From positions 1-12,754 of the forward strand of contig WFMT01000191.1 in assembly GCA_015488975.1 (NCBI GenBank): a stretch of 12,754 nucleotides of DNA. The letters are read 5' to 3'. A program made the translations under genes and the position numbers. The notes under the pieces were generated by a model. It worked only from the letters and a program-made list of their open reading frames with translations. It searched no databases and was not told the origin of the DNA. Positions 6,360-12,754 of the stretch are shown piece by piece. The stretch's first letter is position 1, and each line of letters begins with the position of its first letter. This stretch comes from Campylobacteraceae bacterium. Its GTDB lineage: Bacteria > Campylobacterota > Campylobacteria > Campylobacterales > JALSKU01.

Positions 6360-8669
6360 ATGAGAGTTATTGAAATATCAAGAAGAAAATTTTTGCAAGG
6401 AAGTGTAGCTCTTAGTGTATATTCCACTTTATCATTTTCTGAGTGTTTAGTGACAACAAAAACATCTAAAAGCAAAATAGTAAAAAAAGTTCCATATCTT
6501 TGCAATGTATGCAGAAATAAATGCGCCGGTTTTGCCAGAGTTGAAGAAGGCGTTATTACAAAATTAAACCCTAATCCAAATTTTCCAAAATCAAAAAACA
6601 TGTTATGTCCTAAAGGAAATGCAGGTATTCAAAAAGTTTATGACAGAGATAGACTAAAGTATCCTCTCATAAGAATAGGAAAAAGAGGTGAAGGTAAATA
6701 TAAAAGAGTTACTTGGGATGAAGCTTATGAGTACATAAAAGATAAATTGGTAAAAATTTTAGATGAAGAAAAAGATAATCGCTCCACAATAGTCTATTGT
6801 AATGGAGAGGGATTTAACAAAGATGAATATATTAAATTTTTCAATGGCAAATTAGGAAGTGCTAATTTTTTAGACGAAGGTTCTATTTGTTTAAATACAA
6901 AGCTTGGTGCAACAATACTAACCATAGGTGATGTGGGAGAAATGGATGTAGCAGGAAGTGATTATATGATTATTAGTGGAGCCAATAGATATGAATCCAT
7001 AGTAACTCCGGATAGTTTAAATATGATTCATTCAGACCAAAAATTAGTAGTTCTTGATCCTAGATGTACCGTGACAGCCATTAAAGCTGATGAATATCTT
7101 CCAGTGTATCCTGGAACTGATTTAGCCTTTTGTCTAAGTATGATATACATTGCTTTAAAAAATAAATTATATGACAAAGAATATGTTAAAAAATATTTTA
7201 AAGATTTTGATAAGCTTAAGGAGCATATTCTATCACATAAGTATACTTCCAAATGGGCAGAGACAAAAACTCATATTCCATCAGAGAAAATTGAGAGGAT
7301 AACAAGAGAGTTTTTTAATGCAAAAAATCCATTGTATTACTTAGGAAGAAGAAGTGTGTGGAGTAAAAATGATTTTCAGTTTCGTCGGGCTATGGTCTTG
7401 ATCAATGCATTAGCAGGCAGCATCAATAAAAAAGGTGGAATTATATTTGGCAAGCATATTAAACTAAATCCAGAAGAGATTAATGAACCTTTTTATAATA
7501 ATTCTCAGGGTAGGTTTGACCTTGACGGTATAGTTTACGGCTCAAACAAAGGAGGCAGTTGGCCAAACTTTAGAGAAAAAGTCTTAGGCAAAACTTCACC
7601 CTATCCTGTAAAAGCTATGTTTATAAGAAAACATAATCTTATGCAAAATATGCCAGATATTAAAAAAACAAAAAAAATGCTTGAAATGATGAATTTAATA
7701 GTAGTAATTGATATTTTACCTTGTGATACTGTTTTGATGGCAGATGTTATATTGCCAGAGTGTACTTATCTTGAAAGAGAAGACATGGTGGTGAGTTTTA
7801 ATAAACTTGAGCCATCCTTGGGTTTGAGAAATCAAGTTATAAAACCTCTTTATGAGAGTAAAAGTATACAGGATATTTTAAAAGGGCTTGGTAAAAAATT
7901 ATCAAAACCTCTTTTTGAAGTTAGCGCAAAATATGATATATATTTACAAGAAAATATAAAAAAGAATGGCAAAAACAAAGCATTTAAAGATGGAGGCTAC
8001 GACTTAGCTGAACTTTATAAAAATAGCGTATCTCAGAGAAATAAAAGATTAATTATTTCGCAATTTGGTAAAAATGTTTATGATAGTTTAAAAAATAGAG
8101 GAGTATGGTACCCTTATATTAATGAAAGGAAAGAGATATCAAATCATTATTATGAATATTATCCTGAGGATAAAAGATACTATACAGTTAAAAGGAATTA
8201 CAAAGTTAATTGTTATTTGGAAAAATTAGCTAAAAATGGTTTTGATCCTATGCCAACTTGGAGAGATGAGTATGATTTTAAAGTACCTAAAAATAAATTT
8301 AGGCTAATTACTGGGCGATATGTGACTGCAACTCAAACAGCAACTGCAAATAATATAATGCTAAAAGATTTTGAAGAAATAAATAAAATTTGGATAAATA
8401 ATATAGTGGCAAAAGAATTAGGCATCAAAGAGAATGATGATATTTTAGTAGTTAGTAGTGTCAATAAGGTTATCATAAAAGCATATCCGACAAATAAAAT
8501 AGCTCCTGATGTTGTTTGGTTTGCCCACGGGTTTGGTATTCAATCTCAAGACTTGGTTAATGCCTGCGGACATGGAGCAAGTGATAATATGATAATTGAG
8601 GATAAATATGAAAAAATTTACGGATGTTCTACGATGCATGAAACAAATGTTAGTATAAGGAAAATATAA
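6360..8669 (+). CDS. Second periplasmic molybdopterin oxidoreductase catalytic subunit, PsrA/PhsA type
   Basis: This 769-residue paralogue of the gene at 1748-4147 is collinear with it from the Tat signal to the last residues, with about half the residues matching by eye in well-aligned stretches. It keeps the Tat motif SRRKFLQG (7-14), the Fe-S cysteines Cys48, Cys51, Cys55 and Cys83, and the metal-ligand Cys177 in SICLNTKLG. It therefore looks functional: no stop, frameshift or missing key residue was seen. It differs by a four-residue deletion after the TPDSLNM stretch and in the C-terminal TGR segment (TGRYVTATQT against TGRHAQFTQS), which may alter substrate access. It overlaps the following Fe-S gene by one base. 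No NrfD gene follows. Expression must come from read-through of the terminator at 6304-6343 or from a promoter inside the preceding gene. A different substrate or direction from the first enzyme is possible but not shown. Confidence 0.88.
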   Translation: MRVIEISRRKFLQGSVALSVYSTLSFSECLVTTKTSKSKIVKKVPYLCNVCRNKCAGFARVEEGVITKLNPNPNFPKSKNMLCPKGNAGIQKVYDRDRLKYPLIRIGKRGEGKYKRVTWDEAYEYIKDKLVKILDEEKDNRSTIVYCNGEGFNKDEYIKFFNGKLGSANFLDEGSICLNTKLGATILTIGDVGEMDVAGSDYMIISGANRYESIVTPDSLNMIHSDQKLVVLDPRCTVTAIKADEYLPVYPGTDLAFCLSMIYIALKNKLYDKEYVKKYFKDFDKLKEHILSHKYTSKWAETKTHIPSEKIERITREFFNAKNPLYYLGRRSVWSKNDFQFRRAMVLINALAGSINKKGGIIFGKHIKLNPEEINEPFYNNSQGRFDLDGIVYGSNKGGSWPNFREKVLGKTSPYPVKAMFIRKHNLMQNMPDIKKTKKMLEMMNLIVVIDILPCDTVLMADVILPECTYLEREDMVVSFNKLEPSLGLRNQVIKPLYESKSIQDILKGLGKKLSKPLFEVSAKYDIYLQENIKKNGKNKAFKDGGYDLAELYKNSVSQRNKRLIISQFGKNVYDSLKNRGVWYPYINERKEISNHYYEYYPEDKRYYTVKRNYKVNCYLEKLAKNGFDPMPTWRDEYDFKVPKNKFRLITGRYVTATQTATANNIMLKDFEEINKIWINNIVAKELGIKENDDILVVSSVNKVIIKAYPTNKIAPDVVWFAHGFGIQSQDLVNACGHGASDNMIIEDKYEKIYGCSTMHETNVSIRKI

Positions 8670-9340
8670 TGGCAAATTATGGTATGGCATTTGATTATGA
8701 GCTTTGTATAGATTGTCATGCTTGTGAAGTTGCCTGTAAAGAAGAAAATGGCATAGCTTTGGGGATGGAGCATCGAAGGCTTTGGATTCAAAAAGATGGA
8801 GATATTGAAGGTGATTTTTGGAATATAGATAAAAGCTCAGTTTCTTTTGTGCAAATGCAGTGTCAAAATTGCGTGAATCCTCCATGTCTTGAGGCTTGTG
8901 AGAGAAAGGCAATATACATAGATGAAAATGCTATAGTAAGAATATATAAAGATAAATGTGATTTACTTTTGTCTTGTATGAAAGCATGTCCTTATGATGC
9001 TAGATATATTGATGATACTCATTTCTTTACAGATAAATGCATCTTTTGTGCAGATACAAGATTGGCAAGAGGTGAGACAACAACAGCTTGTCAGATAACT
9101 TGTCCTGCAAAACTTAGATATTTTGGTGATTTAAATGATGAAGAAAGCGAAATTGTTCAAATGCTTAAAAAAAGAGATTTTTTTGTATTAAAAGAGAGCG
9201 AGGGAACAATTCCTAAATTATTTTATTTTATACCAAAAAATAAAGAATTTGCACAAAAAACTATCGAAAAGGGAACAAAAATATATACCTGGGGTGAAAT
9301 GAAACCAAAAATACAACCCCTAAATCTTAAAAAAATCTGA
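8669..9340 (+). CDS. Second PsrB-type Fe-S subunit with one cluster cysteine replaced by Leu
   Basis: This 223-residue protein is a paralogue of the Fe-S subunit at 4149-4709 and the expected partner of the catalytic subunit just upstream (TAATG one-base overlap, so probably coupled). Groups one, two and four are complete: C13/C16/C19/C23, C65/C68/C73/C77 and C124/C127/C141/C145. Group three reads C97-DLLLS-C103-MKA-C107; the second cysteine, C98 in the first copy, is Leu100 (codon CTT). Fifteen of sixteen ligands remain. In NarH, the natural lack of the equivalent cysteine goes with a [3Fe-4S] cluster, and DmsB mutants at this position behave likewise, so a [3Fe-4S] centre or a lost cluster is likely. 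The protein also carries a tail of about 36 residues (188-223) absent from the first copy. There is no signal peptide, so it would be exported with its partner. Confidence 0.9.
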   Translation: MANYGMAFDYELCIDCHACEVACKEENGIALGMEHRRLWIQKDGDIEGDFWNIDKSSVSFVQMQCQNCVNPPCLEACERKAIYIDENAIVRIYKDKCDLLLSCMKACPYDARYIDDTHFFTDKCIFCADTRLARGETTTACQITCPAKLRYFGDLNDEESEIVQMLKKRDFFVLKESEGTIPKLFYFIPKNKEFAQKTIEKGTKIYTWGEMKPKIQPLNLKKI

Positions 9341-9341
9341 G

Positions 9342-11177
9342 TCAAATCAAATATCTTTTATTTCCGTCTTTTCTTATTTCGTCTAATTTATCAAGGTATT
9401 CTAAATACCCTATAGCATATTTTCTACTAAGGGAGAGTTTGTTTTTAAACAATACTACATCTATATACCCCTCTTTTTGAATAATCTCTTTTTGAATAGA
9501 TAAAACTTTTGAGAGATTTTTTGAAGAAACAAATAAATTATGAGCTATTCTTACCACTTTTTTGGATGCAGTAAGTTTTTTTAATATATTATCACCCATT
9601 TTTCTGTCAATATCTAAATCATCATAGATATTATATGGAGCAGGAGGCGTGAAGTTTGAATTTTCTAAAATATCTTCTATTTTTTCCTGAACCTCTTTTT
9701 CTATATTTGTATCATCGATATCAACTCTTTTATAAATATTTTTTTTGATTTCCAAATAATTTGCTTCAACAAGAGTATCAAGAACTGTTTTTATTAAAGA
9801 TTCGCTTGCCCATTTCATGCGAAGCATAAGTGAATTAGGAGATAAAAAAGCATAAGGGTTCTTTTCATATATATTTAGAATTGTATCTTTTATATAAACT
9901 TTGGAACTTTCAGGGTAAACAACAAGTGCCTTTTTGTCCGTGAAAACTCCATCCATCTTGTCAGCTACAGACATAGCCTCATCATGGCTTAATGAAAATC
10001 TTTGAATAGAAGAGACAAGGCCAAAGCCCCTCTTATGATTGTTTACAAGTATGGAAAACGCTTCCACATAATCTTTTTTGAGTAAGGCTTTTAAAAGAGG
10101 TATTTTTTTATTTTTCTTTATTGGATCATTTATGGAATCCAGTACAATTCCTCCTGCTAATATATGATTGTTTGCAAGAAGAATAAATCTATCATTGTGC
10201 ATAATGTATACTTTTTCTTTAAAAGTTGCTTTGACAAGATATCCGCCGCTAATCTTTTCTTCACTATATAAAGATAATTTTGCATTAATGCTCTTCGCAC
10301 CATATAAAAATAAAACTGAACTATTATGCTTTATAGTATTATTTTCACTATTTTTTACAAATATATCAATAGATTTAAAACCTCTAAAATACCCTTTGTT
10401 TGACAGGAGGTATCCCTTTTTTAACTTTCCATGTGGAATATTTAGGTTTAGGGCTGCTCTTTGGTGTTTGTTCGCTTTTTCACAAGTTTGCCCATGGATT
10501 TGAATATTTTTAACCATGATATTTTGATTTATTTCGCAAACATATACTTTCTCATTTTTTTGTATTGAGCCGTTTAAAACTGTACCTGTTGCAACCTCAC
10601 CAAAGCCTTTTACTGTAAAAACCCTATCTATATAATACCTAAAAAAGCTATCAATAGATTTTTCTTTATTTAGCCTTAAATTCAATAAAAAATCTTTCAG
10701 CTTAATTATACTCTTTTCATCTTTTATAGAGGTGTCAAGTATCTTTAAAAGATTAAGATTTTTATATTTTTTTAAATATTCTTGTATCTCATTTTTTCGT
10801 TTTTTTATTGTATCTTTGCTAACTAAATCGCATTTGCTTAGAACTATAATAACATCATTAATATCTAAAAAGTTTAATACTTCGAGATGTTCGATGGTTT
10901 GAGGCATTATCCCCTCATTTGCATCTATGACAAATAAGCTAACATCAAATCCAAAAGCCCCACTTATCATATTTTTAATCAATTTTTCATGGCCTGGTAC
11001 ATCTATAAAAGCAACATTTGTCTCTCCATCAGTCAAATTGGAAAAGCTAAGGTCTATAGTCATACCTCTTTCTTTTTCTTCTTTTAACTCATCTCCATTG
11101 TATCCTGTTAATGACTCAACTAGAGCAGTTTTACCATGGTCTATATGTCCTGCAGTACCAACTATTATGTGATTCAA
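9342..11177 (-). CDS. selB: SelB, selenocysteine-specific translation elongation factor
   Basis: SelB is a GTPase that binds Sec-tRNA and the SECIS hairpin in mRNA, and delivers selenocysteine at in-frame UGA codons. This 611-residue protein matches the bacterial family length. The N-terminal G domain has the P-loop GHIDHGKT (10-17), the switch-I signature ERGMTID (36-42), DVPGH (59-63) and SKCD (114-117) as the nucleotide-specificity motif. EF-Tu-like beta-barrel domains follow. The last third looks like the tandem winged helices that bind SECIS RNA. The start is TTG at 11177, with AAGG (11188-11185) seven bases ahead. It overlaps the selA stop by four bases (TTGA), so translation is probably coupled to selA. 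It ends one base from the convergent Fe-S gene, with no terminator between them. No selenoprotein gene or SECIS was recognised in the window. The identification is secure. Confidence 0.96.
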   Translation of the reverse strand: MNHIIVGTAGHIDHGKTALVESLTGYNGDELKEEKERGMTIDLSFSNLTDGETNVAFIDVPGHEKLIKNMISGAFGFDVSLFVIDANEGIMPQTIEHLEVLNFLDINDVIIVLSKCDLVSKDTIKKRKNEIQEYLKKYKNLNLLKILDTSIKDEKSIIKLKDFLLNLRLNKEKSIDSFFRYYIDRVFTVKGFGEVATGTVLNGSIQKNEKVYVCEINQNIMVKNIQIHGQTCEKANKHQRAALNLNIPHGKLKKGYLLSNKGYFRGFKSIDIFVKNSENNTIKHNSSVLFLYGAKSINAKLSLYSEEKISGGYLVKATFKEKVYIMHNDRFILLANNHILAGGIVLDSINDPIKKNKKIPLLKALLKKDYVEAFSILVNNHKRGFGLVSSIQRFSLSHDEAMSVADKMDGVFTDKKALVVYPESSKVYIKDTILNIYEKNPYAFLSPNSLMLRMKWASESLIKTVLDTLVEANYLEIKKNIYKRVDIDDTNIEKEVQEKIEDILENSNFTPPAPYNIYDDLDIDRKMGDNILKKLTASKKVVRIAHNLFVSSKNLSKVLSIQKEIIQKEGYIDVVLFKNKLSLSRKYAIGYLEYLDKLDEIRKDGNKRYLI

Positions 11178-12511
11178 TCTAAAACCTTTTTTATAGTTTC
11201 TTCTATGTTTGTATCAAGAGAAGGCAATATGCTTCTAAAATCTATCAAAAACTTGTCTTTCTCTATCCTTCCAATCAAATCATTTAACCTAAATATTTTT
11301 TCCAACTTTACAGCATCTCCTATAATATGTAATGCAATTGTAGGAAACTTTTTGTTTGGAAGCGTCCCCCCTCCCATAAATGTAGTGGATTTAACTATAT
11401 CGCAAACTCCTTTTCCCAATGAAGACTGTATCTTAAGCGCTCTCTTTTCGAGAGAATCAATACTTTGAAAAAGAAGTTTTAAAGTCGGAATTTGTTCATA
11501 ATCTTGCAATAAATATGCTTTGATGGTTTCTTCTAAAATACTGAGTGTTATTTTGTCAACTCTTAGCATTCTTAATAATTGATTTTTTTTCAATTTATCT
11601 ATAAATTCTTTCTTTCCTGCGATAATCCCAGCTTGCACACTTCCAAAAAGTTTATCTCCGCTAAAACTGATAAGAGAAGGCTTATGCTTTAAAATATTTA
11701 ATAATGAGTGTTCTTTATCGCCTAAATTATAAGGTAAATCTACCACATATCCGCTGCCCAAATCATAATAATCCATTAAGTTATTCTTAAGAGCAATCTT
11801 TTTAATCGCTTCAAAACTTACTTCTTCACTAAAACCTTCTATTGAAAAATTTGACTTATGAACTTTCATAAGCATTTTTGTATTATCATCAATAGCATTT
11901 TCATAATCACTAAGTTTTGTTTTATTGGTGGTACCGACCTCTTTTAATAATGCACCGCTTTCTTTCATAACTTCTGGTATTCTAAAGCTTCCACCTATTT
12001 CGACAAGCTCTCCTCTTGATACTATGACTTTTTGATTTTTTGCAAAACTGTTTAGGATTAGAAATACAGCACTTGCGTTATTATTGACTACCAAAACATC
12101 TTCTACATTTAAAAGCTCCTTGAGTCCTTTTTTTGCATGAGTGTATCTTTCTCCTCTTTTGCCTTTGTCGCTGTCATATTCTAAGTTTGAATAATTACAG
12201 ATAATAGAAGAGGCTCTTTCTAAGATTTGTTTTGATATTAAACTTCTGCCCATATTTGTATGTAATATAACTCCTGTCGCATTTATCATTGGTTTTAAAG
12301 AAGAAGACAGTATATTTTTGTATCTTATTTTTGTATTTATTACGAGTTTATTTATGTCAAAATTTGAAATTTTTGAATCAATAATACCTTGTCTTAGTAT
12401 ACTTATCTCTTTTCTCGCAGCTTTCGTAAGTAGCTTTTTGTTAAATCCTCTAAAATCATCCTGTTTTATAAATATATCAATTTTTGGTATCTCTCTTAAA
12501 AGGTCATTCAC
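11174..12511 (-). CDS. selA: SelA, L-seryl-tRNA(Sec) selenium transferase
   Basis: SelA is a cytoplasmic PLP enzyme that converts Ser-tRNA(Sec) to Sec-tRNA(Sec) using selenophosphate. The family signatures are present: INATGVILHTNMGRS near the start of the PLP fold, then LEYD and GKRGER, and the PLP-lysine motif SGDKLFGSVQAGII with Lys287 in the numbering used here. I chose the GTG at 12511 (445 residues). GGAG at 12521-12518 lies six bases ahead of it, and the resulting N-terminus (NDLLREIPKIDIFIKQDDF) aligns with the usual SelA beginning. A TTG at 12523 would add four residues but has no ribosome site. The gene overlaps the end of the upstream winged-helix gene by eight bases and the start of selB by four, so the three look co-transcribed. 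SelD, which makes selenophosphate, and tRNA(Sec) are not in this window. Confidence 0.95.
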   Translation of the reverse strand: MNDLLREIPKIDIFIKQDDFRGFNKKLLTKAARKEISILRQGIIDSKISNFDINKLVINTKIRYKNILSSSLKPMINATGVILHTNMGRSLISKQILERASSIICNYSNLEYDSDKGKRGERYTHAKKGLKELLNVEDVLVVNNNASAVFLILNSFAKNQKVIVSRGELVEIGGSFRIPEVMKESGALLKEVGTTNKTKLSDYENAIDDNTKMLMKVHKSNFSIEGFSEEVSFEAIKKIALKNNLMDYYDLGSGYVVDLPYNLGDKEHSLLNILKHKPSLISFSGDKLFGSVQAGIIAGKKEFIDKLKKNQLLRMLRVDKITLSILEETIKAYLLQDYEQIPTLKLLFQSIDSLEKRALKIQSSLGKGVCDIVKSTTFMGGGTLPNKKFPTIALHIIGDAVKLEKIFRLNDLIGRIEKDKFLIDFRSILPSLDTNIEETIKKVLD

Positions 12512-12754
12512 TTTTTTCTCCAAAATTTAGATAATCAAGTTTGTCTTCATTAAAAAGATATTTACTTCTTTGGAGCTTAGTGAGTATTTGTTTATCGATT
12601 AGTGTTTTAAATATTTTCACAAGAGTAGGTTTACTTATGTCTATCTTTTCCATAATATCAAGATATGAGTAATCAAAAATATTTTCTTTATCGAGGTTGT
12701 TCACAATAAATCTTATTACTTCTATTTGTTTGCTATCACATATTAGTGATATAG
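12504..12754 (-). CDS. Winged-helix DNA-binding protein, RepL-like, 5'-partial
   Basis: The reading frame enters from the right edge of the window and ends with TGA at 12504-12506. About 82 C-terminal residues are visible. The segment reads as a winged helix: DSKQIEVIRFIV (helix), then YSYLDIMEKIDISKPTLVKIFKTLIDKQIL with the recognition helix at SKPTLVKIFKTL, then a short wing (TKLQRSKYLFNED). The pattern is like the C-terminal half of RepL-type proteins and similar small regulators; this is recognition by eye and not certain. A GTG at 12704 could be taken as a start, but the frame is open upstream to the window edge and matches the family there too. It overlaps selA by eight bases, so it is probably the first known member of the sel transcript. 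I infer a possible regulator, but a replication-type relic is also possible. Confidence 0.65.
   Translation of the reverse strand, partial: ISLICDSKQIEVIRFIVNNLDKENIFDYSYLDIMEKIDISKPTLVKIFKTLIDKQILTKLQRSKYLFNEDKLDYLNFGEKSE

Noticed and set aside
8445..8912. 155-residue open frame on the minus strand across the second A/B gene junction
   Set aside because: It is antisense to two well-supported genes, has low-complexity composition and no recognisable domain or ribosome site; a shadow frame.
9338..9340. TGA at the end of the second Fe-S gene as a selenocysteine codon
   Set aside because: All fold elements precede it and no SECIS-like hairpin was seen right after it.
10168..10503. 111-residue plus-strand frame inside selB
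   Set aside because: It is antisense to the middle of selB, which is a clear full-length gene; hydrophobic composition is what the complement of a Lys-rich gene gives.
1..12754. CRISPR arrays, tRNA or rRNA genes, insertion sequences
   Set aside because: No regularly spaced repeats, cloverleaf-like segments, transposase frames or terminal inverted repeats were seen on either strand.

Overview
The window is A+T-rich and gene-dense. It carries short Shine-Dalgarno-led genes, many adenine-rich codons, and a pairing of periplasmic sulfur-type molybdoenzymes with selA/selB. Together these suggest a sulfur- or hydrogen-metabolising member of the Campylobacterota (Epsilonproteobacteria). That placement is an inference from gene content and protein style; no rRNA or other taxonomic marker is present.

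Layout. (1) Bases 1-1520 (+): recJ, cut at its 5' end by the window edge, followed by a weak AT-rich terminator-like hairpin. (2) Bases 1521-1747: an AT-rich leader and promoter region. (3) Bases 1748-6297 (+): a tight operon with a Tat-exported molybdopterin catalytic subunit (PsrA/PhsA type), a 16-Cys four-cluster Fe-S subunit (PsrB type), an NrfD/PsrC-type quinone-reactive membrane subunit and a small Sec-exported three-Cys protein of unknown function. (4) Bases 6304-6343: a strong 14-bp-stem intrinsic terminator. (5) Bases 6360-9340 (+): a second, diverged catalytic plus Fe-S pair with no membrane subunit of its own. (6) Bases 9342-12754 (-): selB, selA and a partial winged-helix protein. 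These three overlap head to tail and converge on the psr genes with a one-base gap.

How the genes work together. The first cluster encodes a complete periplasmic respiratory reductase (or oxidase working in reverse) for a sulfur compound. Electrons would pass between the quinone pool and a bis-MGD molybdenum (or tungsten) centre through NrfD and four Fe-S clusters. The second pair is a paralogue of the first. It keeps the Tat signal, the catalytic-subunit Fe-S cysteines and the Mo-ligand cysteine. It must either borrow the first operon's NrfD subunit or another partner, or work as a soluble pair. Its Fe-S subunit has lost one cluster-ligand cysteine (Leu at residue 100) and gained a C-terminal tail. 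Any transcription from the first operon must pass the terminator at 6304-6343.

The minus-strand operon makes the selenocysteine incorporation machinery: SelA makes Sec-tRNA and SelB delivers it. Both molybdoenzymes in this window use Cys rather than Sec as the metal ligand, so the Sec client proteins must be elsewhere.

The main candidates for new biology are the anchor-less second PsrAB pair with its altered cluster, the terminator placed directly before it, and the small exported protein between the two modules.
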